The notes beneath the pieces were generated by a model. That model made no database searches. It was not told the DNA's origin and was given only the letters and a program-made list of their open reading frames with translations. This document shows, piece by piece, positions 42,573-51,110 of a stretch of DNA of 64,000 nucleotides. The position numbers were made by a program, and so were the translations under genes. Origin of the DNA: Allomuricauda ruestringensis DSM 13258 (GTDB lineage: Bacteria > Bacteroidota > Bacteroidia > Flavobacteriales > Flavobacteriaceae); NCBI RefSeq assembly GCF_000224085.1, contig NC_015945.1, forward strand, positions 434,001 to 498,000, given 5' to 3'. Each line of letters begins with the position of its first letter. Position 1 is the first letter of the stretch.

Positions 42573-43406
42573 ATGACCATAAACTGCAAAGGTGAACTTG
42601 TAGACCTAAAAAGGCCCAAAGTAATGGGCATCCTCAACCTTACTCCAGATTCTTTTTTTGATGGTGGAAAGTACAAGGATGAGGGTTCCATACTCAAGCA
42701 AGTGGAATTTATGCTCGACCATGGTGCCTCTTTTATTGATATGGGCGCCTATAGTTCCCGACCTGGTGCCGAACATGTTCCAGAGGATGAGGAATTGCGC
42801 AGAATGATTCCTGTTATCGAACTTATCCTGAAAAGGTTTCCGGACACCTTAATTTCTGTAGATACATTCAGAAGTAAAGTGGCTGCAGAAAGTATTGAGC
42901 ATGGTGCTGCCATTATTAACGACATTGCCGCGGGAAATTTGGATGATGAAATGTTTGGAACCATTGCTAAATACCAAGTTCCGTATATTATGATGCACAT
43001 GAAAGGCACCCCACAATCCATGCAAAAAGAAGCTGCCTACAATAACTTAATAAATGACCTCAGGCTTTATTTTTCAGAAAAAGTCCAGAAGGCCACCTCC
43101 CAAAAAATAAATGATATTATTATAGACCCAGGTTTTGGCTTTGCCAAAACAACGGAACAAAATTATACGCTTTTAAACCATTTGGATATGTTCCAAACCT
43201 TTGGTTTGCCTATTTTGATCGGGCTGAGCAGAAAATCAATGATCTACAAAGTTTTGAAATCATCTCCACAAGAGGCATTGAACGGTACTACGACCCTACA
43301 CACCATCGCCCTTTTAAGGGGTGCAAATATTATTCGGGCCCACGATGTAAAAGAAGCTACAGAATGTGTTAAACTTGTGGAAGCCTTAAAAGAGAACGCG
43401 CTCTGA
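42573..43406 (+). CDS. folP: Dihydropteroate synthase
   Basis: A 277-residue folate enzyme joining p-aminobenzoate to the pterin pyrophosphate. The motifs are MGILNLTPDSFFDGGKY, SSRPGAE, INDIAAG, IIDPGFGFAKTTEQN, LIGLSRKSM and the C-terminal IRAHDVKEA, all in order, so it is complete. It is the target of sulfonamides. It lies 44 bp before cdaA on the same strand, a conserved pair in Bacteroidota. Confidence 0.95.
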   Translation: MTINCKGELVDLKRPKVMGILNLTPDSFFDGGKYKDEGSILKQVEFMLDHGASFIDMGAYSSRPGAEHVPEDEELRRMIPVIELILKRFPDTLISVDTFRSKVAAESIEHGAAIINDIAAGNLDDEMFGTIAKYQVPYIMMHMKGTPQSMQKEAAYNNLINDLRLYFSEKVQKATSQKINDIIIDPGFGFAKTTEQNYTLLNHLDMFQTFGLPILIGLSRKSMIYKVLKSSPQEALNGTTTLHTIALLRGANIIRAHDVKEATECVKLVEALKENAL

Positions 43407-43450
43407 TTTGAGGTTCTCCTATTTTTGCTAATTTTACAAAAACACTGCGG

Positions 43451-44239
43451 TTGGATTTTTTAAATTTTATCGAGTTCAAGATTACGGATATCATCGACAT
43501 AGTCCTCGTGGCCGCACTCCTGTATTACATTTATAAATTGGTCAAGGGTACAGTGGCCATCAATATTTTTATTGGAATCGTGATTGTTTGGGCGCTATGG
43601 AAACTGACCGAATTGCTGCAAATGAAGATGATCAGCAGCATGGTCGGCGGCTTTATGAACATTGGTTTAATTGCCCTGATCATTGTATTTCAGCAAGAGA
43701 TTCGAAAGTTTTTGCTGATGATCGGCTCTACCAACTTTGCCTCCAAACGCAATATTTTTAAATATTTTAAATTCCTAAAGCAAGAGGCCATTTCCACCAG
43801 CACCGACGTGGATGCCATAATTGGTGCCTGTGAACGCATGGGCAGCTCCAAAACGGGAGCACTGATTGTAATTGAACGCAATAATTCCATGGATTTTGTT
43901 AAATCTACGGGAGATTCCATGAACATAAAGGTGACCCAACCCATATTGGAAAGCATTTTCTTTAAAAACAGTCCGTTGCACGATGGAGCTATTGTGATTC
44001 AAGATAACTTTATTACCGCCACTAGGGTGATTTTACCTGTTTCCAACGACCGAAACATTCCCCTCCGTTTTGGATTGCGACATAGGGCAGCAGTTGGAAT
44101 CACGGAAAAAACCGATGCGCTGTGCTTGGTAGTGAGCGAAGAAACAGGTTCCATATCCTACATTAAAAATGGAGAGTTTGTTCCGTTTAAAGGAAGAGAG
44201 GAATTGATACATCGTATTAAAAAGGATCTTGAACAATAA
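43451..44239 (+). CDS. cdaA: Diadenylate cyclase, CdaA type
   Basis: A 262-residue membrane-bound enzyme that makes cyclic di-AMP from ATP. There are three transmembrane helices in the first 85 residues, followed by a DisA-type domain with the DGA motif at 178-180 (LHDGAIVI) and RHR at 210-212 (LRHRAAVG). The start is a TTG at 43451. It follows folP. In this genome its 3' side ends near a duplicated fragment of the downstream exporter gene, evidence of a recent insertion. Confidence 0.94.
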   Translation: MDFLNFIEFKITDIIDIVLVAALLYYIYKLVKGTVAINIFIGIVIVWALWKLTELLQMKMISSMVGGFMNIGLIALIIVFQQEIRKFLLMIGSTNFASKRNIFKYFKFLKQEAISTSTDVDAIIGACERMGSSKTGALIVIERNNSMDFVKSTGDSMNIKVTQPILESIFFKNSPLHDGAIVIQDNFITATRVILPVSNDRNIPLRFGLRHRAAVGITEKTDALCLVVSEETGSISYIKNGEFVPFKGREELIHRIKKDLEQ

Positions 44240-44559
44240 ATCCAGATCAAGCCACCTCCTCGGCCAAGAACTGTGCAGTATACAAATCATTGTAGTAGTC
44301 TCCATTTTTTAGGAGCTCTGCATCCTTTCCTTACAATACCCAGTAACGCAAATCCTTCGGCTCCTGTCGTAACAGGGTCTATATCGGAAAGATAAAAACT
44401 TATATTTTGTAGCATCTTTTTCCTTCCCTTACTTCAAAATTGTTATCTGTCAACTGAAAAGGGGCTTTTATCAATTCATATAGGGTGTTCATCAATTCAA
44501 AGAAAATTGAACGATTTGTTTGTGTTAATATTGAGTTAACCCATAAAATCTTACCTGAC
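44240..44559. other. 320-bp gap holding a duplicated gene tail
   Basis: The left part (44247-44330) is a copy of the last 28 codons of the ABC exporter gene (see the pseudogene entry). The remainder has low GC and contains the presumed promoter of the metalloprotease-like lipoprotein gene; I see no other feature. Confidence 0.5.
44247..44330 (-). pseudogene. Duplicated 3' end of the ABC exporter gene
   Basis: On the minus strand this encodes AELLKNGDYYNDLYTAQF then LAEEVA and a stop, almost the same as the tail of the exporter gene at 47348-47425 (ELLKKGGYYNDLYTAQF, LAEEVA). It is preceded by a stop codon, so it is not translated as a protein. The copy marks the left edge of an inserted stretch that carries three lipoprotein genes. 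Confidence 0.85.
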
Positions 44560-46464
44560 ATGAACAATCCATATTACAGATTTGCATACACAATTCTTTC
44601 ATTATCTCTTTTTATGCTACAAAGTTGTCAAAAGGAGGATTATATGGCGGAAATTGATACGCAAAACCAAATTACCCAGACCGGGGAAAATTTTCATACT
44701 GGTCAATTACTTAAGAACCCCTACGAAATCCATACTTTTAGAAGGGCCTATCAGAAAGTGCTGGACAGTATGGAGTATGGGAGTTATGATACAGGGAAAG
44801 GATACAACAACCTTAAAAAAAAGAAAAAGGATACTAGTGATATACAGCCCAATTATCTGTATATTAAGTTCGGTCCCGAATCGGACGCACAGGAAAACAG
44901 ATTAAGGAAACATCGCAAAATAATTTGCCTTGATTACCCTTTTGAATATGAGAATGGAGAGCTTTATCATAAAGAGAACCCGCTAGGGGAAGGAGAAAGA
45001 TTGTCCTATTACACAAGCATCCCCATAGATGCCAAATATCCTAAAAACATACCCCATACCATACTCCAAGAAATGTATCTTCCAGAAAAAGATGAAACCT
45101 TAAATGACACCAAAACATCTGGCAAAAAGACCTTACGCGGTCTTGTTGATGATGAAGTGGATTTTATGAACCATGCTATAGAGCAAGCGTATGTCGATAC
45201 CGATAATGAAGATTTGTTGCCAGAACCTCCTTTGGACAAAAACGGTTGTGAAACCTGCTTTTTGGGAATAAATTTAAGGGCTAAATGGCGACCCAGCGGC
45301 AATGTGAAAATTTTTGACGACAATATGGGGACATCCACGTATACGGTGAAAGAGTGCCAAACCTCCTATATCTACGATTATTCATCGTGCGACAATAACT
45401 TGAAAAGTAGTGTGGAGACAGGAAAGTTAATAATGCCGGAACAAAACCTTTGTCCCCAAAAAATTGAAACAAAAACTTGTAAGAATGTGACCAAAACCCG
45501 GAATGGAAGTTATGTGCCCATTAATGGTGCCAATATATTGATACGGGATACATGGACCTTGGATCGCGCTATAGCCGATGCTCAAGGAAATTTTAAACAT
45601 AAAGAGGTTAGGGCAAAAGTGAGATATGTGATCAAATGGGATCGCTTTGAGTTTAGTATTCGGGACCATTCAGGTTTAACACAGGCAGAAGACAAAGGCC
45701 CAAAATTGTACAAACAACCTTGGAACCTTAAGATAAACGGAGGGAGAATGAAGTACAGGGGGCAAATATTCCAAGCGGCCATGCATTTTTACTATCATAA
45801 CATAGGTGGGTTGACCAGGCCGCCGACAAACGGGTTTTGGAAAACCCAAATTAAAATCGCAGCTGTAGAGACCAGTCAAGGCCCCTCATCTACGAAAATG
45901 CAGGTGGGCCACGGTACCTTTGGCATAGTGCCCCACATAAAAATTAAAAAATATGGTGATGCTTCAGAACTTATATATGGCACTACCATTCACGAATTGG
46001 CCCATGCTGCCCATTGGCGTATTGATCCCATTTCTTGGGATGATTTAGTGGAACAAGGGTATATTTATAATGGTGGAAGCAACAATCCTGGCCCAGCAGG
46101 AGCTAGTGCACGCCGACTCATGGAAAGTTGGGCAACAGCAGTGGAAATTTATCTTACCAATATGCGGTACAGAAGATTGGGACCGAATAGTTATAAATAC
46201 CAAGGCAAAAACTTACAAGACCAGAAAATTGAAGGTGGATACAAGTCTAAGTTTTATACCACAACATTTTTTGATATGTATGATCATTTTAATCAAAGGG
46301 ATGAACATGGCATTAATGTTCCTATTGATAGGGTTTCCGGAGTGACATGGCCAAATATGGAAAAATCCTTAATAGGAACAACTAGATGGGAGGAATGTAG
46401 GGAAAAAAATGTCGCAATCTCTGGACAGTCCTATAAAATTCGAGAATTGTTTAATAATTGGTAA
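44560..46464 (+). CDS. Large lipoprotein with HEXXH metalloprotease-like motif
   Basis: A 634-residue product from the ATG at 44560; the longer frame from 44485 does not fit the signal. The lipoprotein signal ends at LFMLQSCQKED. A zinc-protease signature HELAHAAHW lies at 478-486, consistent with a catalytic glutamate and two or three histidine ligands. The segment before it holds several short cysteine pairs (GCETC, SSCDN, ETKTC). I do not recognise the family. It lies with two small paralogous lipoproteins in an inserted block, so it may be part of a mobile or variable surface trait. Confidence 0.72.
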   Translation: MNNPYYRFAYTILSLSLFMLQSCQKEDYMAEIDTQNQITQTGENFHTGQLLKNPYEIHTFRRAYQKVLDSMEYGSYDTGKGYNNLKKKKKDTSDIQPNYLYIKFGPESDAQENRLRKHRKIICLDYPFEYENGELYHKENPLGEGERLSYYTSIPIDAKYPKNIPHTILQEMYLPEKDETLNDTKTSGKKTLRGLVDDEVDFMNHAIEQAYVDTDNEDLLPEPPLDKNGCETCFLGINLRAKWRPSGNVKIFDDNMGTSTYTVKECQTSYIYDYSSCDNNLKSSVETGKLIMPEQNLCPQKIETKTCKNVTKTRNGSYVPINGANILIRDTWTLDRAIADAQGNFKHKEVRAKVRYVIKWDRFEFSIRDHSGLTQAEDKGPKLYKQPWNLKINGGRMKYRGQIFQAAMHFYYHNIGGLTRPPTNGFWKTQIKIAAVETSQGPSSTKMQVGHGTFGIVPHIKIKKYGDASELIYGTTIHELAHAAHWRIDPISWDDLVEQGYIYNGGSNNPGPAGASARRLMESWATAVEIYLTNMRYRRLGPNSYKYQGKNLQDQKIEGGYKSKFYTTTFFDMYDHFNQRDEHGINVPIDRVSGVTWPNMEKSLIGTTRWEECREKNVAISGQSYKIRELFNNW

Positions 46465-46471
46465 ATTTCTA

Positions 46472-46903
46472 ATGATGAATCTTAAAAAAATATTGTTATA
46501 TCTAATTGTCCCATTTCTTATAATTTCTTGCTGGCCAAAGGATTTTGAAGAAACAGGTGTAATTGTGATAAACAACGGACTGGTCAATGATGTTCAAATG
46601 CGCTTTTTTAGAAATAGTATTCCCAGTGGGCCGGAAATAGTTTCTAAAACTGGAAAAGGGGAAATTTTTAGAGGGGAAGACACGTCCACTGTTGTAGTCA
46701 TTAACCAAATTCTTCAGGCCGATTCCATTGTATTGATTTTTGACAATGAGCGTGCTGAAACACATTTTTTGCATACTGTGGTGCCTGTTGGTCACAGTTT
46801 ATTTAATAATGATTCCTACAAACATGACGGTAACACAAGTACCTATACTATAGATGCCAAAAATTACAACAATGCGATTCCCTGCGATGGGCCTTGTAAT
46901 TAA
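46472..46903 (+). CDS. Small lipoprotein, paralogue A
   Basis: A 143-residue product; ATG 46472 or the next codon ATG 46475 is the start, since the frame opened at 46409 lies inside the preceding gene. The signal ends at IISCWPKDFEE. The mature part is a compact beta-type domain (VIVINNGLVNDVQMRFFRNS and AETHFLHTVVPVGHSL) that ends in CDGPC. It is highly similar to the next gene. Family not recognised; probable outer-membrane or periplasmic partner of the HEXXH lipoprotein. Confidence 0.72.
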   Translation: MMNLKKILLYLIVPFLIISCWPKDFEETGVIVINNGLVNDVQMRFFRNSIPSGPEIVSKTGKGEIFRGEDTSTVVVINQILQADSIVLIFDNERAETHFLHTVVPVGHSLFNNDSYKHDGNTSTYTIDAKNYNNAIPCDGPCN

Positions 46904-46918
46904 CTTGTAAGAACGATA

Positions 46919-47326
46919 TTGACCTTGATTACCGTACTGTTGGCAATGTCTTGCTGGCCCAGGGAAATGGAGGAAACTGGCATTATAATTATTAACAACG
47001 GATTGGATAATCAAGTACAAATGCGCTTTTTCACCAATGGTCTGCCGAGTGGACAAAAGATGGTTTCTAAAACAGGAAAAGGAGAGATTTTTAGGGGTGA
47101 GGATACTGCTAGGGTAGTCCTGACTCACCAAATACTCCAAGCCGACTCCATTGTCATGGTTTTTGACAATAAACGTCTTGAAACTCATTTCCTTTATACA
47201 GTGGAGCCAAAAGGCCACAGTTTGTTTAAAAGCGATTCATATACACATGATGGTAACACAAGTACCTATACTATAGACGCCAAAAATTATAACAATGCCA
47301 TTCCTTGTGATGGGCCTTGCTATTGA
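46919..47326 (+). CDS. Small lipoprotein, paralogue B, atypical start
   Basis: A tandem duplicate of the previous gene with the same architecture (MRFFTNGLPSGQ, SKTGKGEIFRGEDTARVV, STYTIDAKNYNNAIPCDGPC) ending in CDGPC. No ATG lies before the signal peptide: the in-frame choices after the previous stop (46901-46903) are a TTG at 46919 or other rare codons upstream. With TTG the signal is unusually short and lacks a positively charged start (TLITVLLAMSC). It may start at a rare codon, rely on reinitiation from its twin, or be decaying. Confidence 0.6.
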   Translation: MTLITVLLAMSCWPREMEETGIIIINNGLDNQVQMRFFTNGLPSGQKMVSKTGKGEIFRGEDTARVVLTHQILQADSIVMVFDNKRLETHFLYTVEPKGHSLFKSDSYTHDGNTSTYTIDAKNYNNAIPCDGPCY

Positions 47327-47347
47327 TGATTTATAAAAATAAGACAA

Positions 47348-49120
47348 TCAAGCCACCTCCTCGGCCAAAAATTGTGCAGTGTACAAATCGTTGTAGTAAC
47401 CACCTTTTTTAAGAAGTTCTTTATGGGTGCCGATTTCAACGATCTTACCGGCATCCATCACAATGATCTTGTCGGCTTTTTTGATGGTCGCCAAACGGTG
47501 TGCAATGATAATTGAGGTCCTCCCTTCGGTAATCTTATCGGTCGCCTGCTGTATCAGTTGCTCAGAGTACGTATCCACGGAGGATGTAGCCTCGTCCAGA
47601 ATCAAAATACTTGGATTGCTTACATAGGCGCGTAAAAAGGCAATCAACTGGCGTTGACCACTGGAAAGCATGGTTCCCCGCTCTTTTACATTGTATTGGT
47701 AACCTCCTGGCAAACTCGAAATAAATTCGTGCACGCCAATTTGTTTGGCAGCTGCTTCAATCTGTTCGGTGGTAATGGATTCGTCACGAAGCGAAATGTT
47801 GTGTGCAATGGTATCTGCAAATAGGAAAACATCCTGCAACACAATAGCAATGTGGGAACGGAGTGATCTTAAGGTGTAGTCGTCCAAGCACACATCATCC
47901 ACCAAAATTTTTCCGGAACTGATTTCATAGAATCGATTGAGCAGATTGATGATGGTAGATTTACCTGCTCCCGTTGCACCAACTATGGCCACTGTTTCCC
48001 CAGCTTTCACTTTGAATGAGATTCCGTGCAGTACTTCTTCATCGGGCACATAACCAAAACGGACATCTTTAAATTCAATATCGCCTTTTACGTCTTCTTT
48101 CTCAACGGTGCCATTATCATCAATATGGCTGTCGGTATCCAAAATTTTGAACACACGGTTAGCAGCTACCATCCCCATTTGTAGGGTGTTGAACTTATCC
48201 GCAATCTGACGAAGCGGACGGAACAACAGGTCCATCAAGAAAAAGAAGGCCACGATGGCCCCTTTGTTGTCCATCCCCACATTTTCTATATTCTGAATCA
48301 CACCGAAATACACCACCAATCCAATACCAATGGAGTTGGAAATTTCCGCTATTGGGAAAAATATGGAGTTGTACCAAACCGTCTTCAACCATGCATTCTG
48401 ATGCTTTTCGTTGATGACTCGGAACTTTTCTTTTTCAATTTCCTCACGGTTGAAGAGTTGCACAATCTTCATTCCCGCTATGCGCTCCTGCACAAAGGAA
48501 TTGAGATTGGATACTTGGGCACGTACTTCAACAAAAGCTACCTTCATGGCTTGTTGAAAGAGACGGGTAGCAATCAAAATAATGGGCATAATGGCAAAAA
48601 CAATCAATGCCAACTTCCAATTGATGACCACCATAATAATTGCTGCCGATAACATTTTAAGGGCATCGGCCACGATCATAAAAAATCCTTGACTGAAAAT
48701 CTCCCCGATGCGCTGCATATCCGCCACCGCTCTCGTGACCAAAACTCCAATAGAGGAGTTGTCGAAATAGGTCATTTTAAAACTGGTCATCTTTTCAAAA
48801 AGGTTGATTCGAATATCGCGTATTACAGACTCTCCGAGTAAGTTCGCGTAATAGTTGAACAACAATTGCGTGGTTACCTGGCCCAACAAAAAGGCCAACA
48901 TGTACAAGACGTTCTGAAGCAGCTGACCCGAGTCCTTATTTTCCAAAGATTCATTGATAATTGTTTTAACCAATAACGGAATCCCAATAGCGAAAGCTGC
49001 GGACAGGATGGCCACAATGGCCACCAACCAAAAAATGCCCCTGTAGGGTCTGGTTCGTGAAAAAACCCGTTTGAACAATCTAAAATCAAACGCTTTTCCT
49101 ACATCATCCTTTTTGCTCAT
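47348..49120 (-). CDS. ABC exporter, MsbA-like fused permease-ATPase
   Basis: A 590-residue half-transporter from ATG 49120. Six transmembrane helices cover residues about 20-320, and the ATPase part has Walker A GATGAGKST (381-389), signature LSSGQRQL and Walker B LILDEATSSVD. It resembles lipid or multidrug exporters. The upstream gene truA overlaps by 17 bp and is on the same strand. Its 3' end is duplicated at 44247-44330. Confidence 0.92.
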   Translation of the reverse strand: MSKKDDVGKAFDFRLFKRVFSRTRPYRGIFWLVAIVAILSAAFAIGIPLLVKTIINESLENKDSGQLLQNVLYMLAFLLGQVTTQLLFNYYANLLGESVIRDIRINLFEKMTSFKMTYFDNSSIGVLVTRAVADMQRIGEIFSQGFFMIVADALKMLSAAIIMVVINWKLALIVFAIMPIILIATRLFQQAMKVAFVEVRAQVSNLNSFVQERIAGMKIVQLFNREEIEKEKFRVINEKHQNAWLKTVWYNSIFFPIAEISNSIGIGLVVYFGVIQNIENVGMDNKGAIVAFFFLMDLLFRPLRQIADKFNTLQMGMVAANRVFKILDTDSHIDDNGTVEKEDVKGDIEFKDVRFGYVPDEEVLHGISFKVKAGETVAIVGATGAGKSTIINLLNRFYEISSGKILVDDVCLDDYTLRSLRSHIAIVLQDVFLFADTIAHNISLRDESITTEQIEAAAKQIGVHEFISSLPGGYQYNVKERGTMLSSGQRQLIAFLRAYVSNPSILILDEATSSVDTYSEQLIQQATDKITEGRTSIIIAHRLATIKKADKIIVMDAGKIVEIGTHKELLKKGGYYNDLYTAQFLAEEVA

Positions 49121-49868
49121 CAAAAATTTCTTTTGGATATAAAACCTTGGTCAAATATAATCCTTTTGCCGGGACGGAGACGCCTGCCTCTCCCCTATCT
49201 TTACTTGCAATAATTTGATGGATATCCTCGGCGGGCATTTTCCCCATGCCCACATCCAGTAAAGTTCCCACTACGGCGCGCACCATATTTCGTAAAAATC
49301 GGTCTGCGGTGATGGCGAACACCCACTTGTCATCATCAATTTTCCAGTGAGCTTCGCGAACATCACAATTGTACGTCTTCACATCGGTATTGGATTTAGA
49401 AAAACATTCAAAGTCGGTGTGTTCCAATAGAATCTTGGCGGCTTCGTTCATAGCACCCATATCCAAAGGATGTTTCACAAAATGGGCATGATCAAAAAGA
49501 AAAGGGTCTTTTTCCTGCACCAACCAATATTCGTATGTACGTTCCACGGCATCAAAACGGGCGTGGGCTTCATCAACAACTTGATGGACTCCCTGCACCG
49601 CTATATCATCTGGCAAAAAAGCATTCAACCGATATATTAAATCATCTGTATCGGAGATGGGCTCAAAATCAAAGTGACCAAACATCTGCCTTGCATGTAC
49701 CCCGGCATCGGTTCTACCGGCTCCTACCACTTCTACCTTTTCACGTAAAAGTGTGGACAGGGCTTTTTCCAAAACTTCCTGCACGGTTATGGCGTTAGGT
49801 TGATTCTGCCATCCGTGGTATGCTTTTCCGAAATAAGAAAATTGGATAAAATATCTCAATGGGATCAC
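49104..49868 (-). CDS. truA: tRNA pseudouridine synthase A
   Basis: A 254-residue enzyme, usual length, that makes pseudouridine at positions 38-40 of tRNA. The catalytic aspartate is D54 in GAGRTDAGVHARQ. Translation begins at a GTG (49868). It is translationally coupled to the exporter gene (17-bp overlap). Confidence 0.93.
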   Translation of the reverse strand: MIPLRYFIQFSYFGKAYHGWQNQPNAITVQEVLEKALSTLLREKVEVVGAGRTDAGVHARQMFGHFDFEPISDTDDLIYRLNAFLPDDIAVQGVHQVVDEAHARFDAVERTYEYWLVQEKDPFLFDHAHFVKHPLDMGAMNEAAKILLEHTDFECFSKSNTDVKTYNCDVREAHWKIDDDKWVFAITADRFLRNMVRAVVGTLLDVGMGKMPAEDIHQIIASKDRGEAGVSVPAKGLYLTKVLYPKEIFDEQKG

Positions 49869-49947
49869 TTACTTTTAGGTCGATAAAGATAATTCAATCC
49901 TTTCCAACACAAATTCAACCTTTAGGTTTTAGCATATTTTTAGCGAA

Positions 49948-50442
49948 ATGACGAAAATTTTATTGCTTTCCGATACTCACGGACACATGGACAAAACCAT
50001 TTTAAAATATGCGGCACAGGCCGATGAAATTTGGCACGCTGGTGATATCGGAAGTCTTACTGTAACCGACCAATTGGGAGCTTTAAAGCCTCTTCGGGGC
50101 GTTTATGGCAATATTGATGACTATGTGATTCAAAAAGAATTTCCAGAAAACAACCGGTTTATGTGCGAGGGAGTTGATGTTTGGATCACCCACATTGGGG
50201 GTTATCCCAATCGATACGATGTTCGGGTACGGGAAGAAATTAGAAATAATCCACCCAAACTTTTTATTTGTGGCCACTCCCATATTTTAAAAGTGATGAA
50301 CGATAAAAAACTGGGGGTTTTGCACATGAATCCGGGTGCGTGCGGCAAATATGGATTCCACCAAGTGCGTACGATGTTGCGGTTTGTAATCGATGGAAAT
50401 AAAATATCGGACTTGGAAGTGGTGGAACTTGGCAAACGATAG
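49948..50442 (+). CDS. Metallophosphoesterase, YfcE/MJ0936 type
   Basis: A 164-residue phosphodiesterase of normal size. The metal motifs are complete: SDTHGH, HAGDIG, GNIDDY, ITHIGGY and CGHSHI. It hydrolyses small phosphodiesters with a two-metal centre. It is divergent from truA and followed by a bidirectional terminator (50453-50480). Confidence 0.92.
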   Translation: MTKILLLSDTHGHMDKTILKYAAQADEIWHAGDIGSLTVTDQLGALKPLRGVYGNIDDYVIQKEFPENNRFMCEGVDVWITHIGGYPNRYDVRVREEIRNNPPKLFICGHSHILKVMNDKKLGVLHMNPGACGKYGFHQVRTMLRFVIDGNKISDLEVVELGKR

Positions 50443-50452
50443 CCGCAAACAT

Positions 50453-50480
50453 AAAAACCCCGGCCAAAGCCAGGGTTTTT
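50453..50480. terminator. Bidirectional terminator
   Basis: AAAAACCC-C-GGC-CAAA-GCC-A-GGGTTTTT: an 11-bp stem with one mismatch, A-tract on one side and T-tract on the other, placed between the convergent phosphoesterase and DUF4293 genes. Confidence 0.8.
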
Positions 50481-50508
50481 TCGCACTAATACTACTAAGA
50501 TGTTAGGT

Positions 50509-50919
50509 TCAACGTAAGCGATCAACAGATTTTACAAGATCTTCATCCTTTTTGATAGCCCTGTTGGCCAGGACCAGAAAAACGATAGAAAATACAGGAA
50601 TCAGCATCCCAATACCCTTCTCAGAAACTACAGTCCCTCCGGATAAGCTTAGCGATCGATAAACGAAAAATCCTAGTAAAAAAAGGTTCAATATTATATT
50701 CAATCTGTTTACCACAAATTGATTTTGTCTTTTCTTGTACATTAAAATCGACACCACGGCCAATACCGTTACTACATAAAAAACAAGGCTTATCATTACT
50801 TCATCTTGGGCAAATACCTCTTTGCCCCCTACTTCGACCCATAGATTCAGAAAAAACGGAAGTACGCCCGAAATAAGGCCTACTATCAGTAAATAAAACG
50901 TTTGTATCCGTTGAATCAT
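50509..50919 (-). CDS. DUF4293 membrane protein
   Basis: A 136-residue protein with four hydrophobic helices, typical of DUF4293 (MIQRIQTFYLLIVGLISGVL start; FYVVTVLAVVSILMY; YRSLSLSGG). I use ATG 50919, as the longer frame begins at a TTG. Function unknown; in Bacteroidota it is commonly found next to rho, divergent as here. Confidence 0.9.
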   Translation of the reverse strand: MIQRIQTFYLLIVGLISGVLPFFLNLWVEVGGKEVFAQDEVMISLVFYVVTVLAVVSILMYKKRQNQFVVNRLNIILNLFLLGFFVYRSLSLSGGTVVSEKGIGMLIPVFSIVFLVLANRAIKKDEDLVKSVDRLR

Positions 50920-51110
50920 TGTGTAAATCAATTTCAAAAAGCAAAAATAGGCGTCTTTTTGAGAAATAAGGCGTTATTCTTGAAAAATTATTTGTAATAT
51001 TGTCATGTTATTAGCAAGCACCTACCTCGGAATTCTTTTCTCCAGTAGCATCCAAAAATAACTTTACTTCATATTTAGAATCACACAAGTTTAACTTATT
51101 TCATTACTTA

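Noticed and set aside
44485..44559. Longer N terminus of the HEXXH lipoprotein
   Set aside because: It would place 25 polar residues before the signal peptide; ATG 44560 gives a normal lipoprotein signal.
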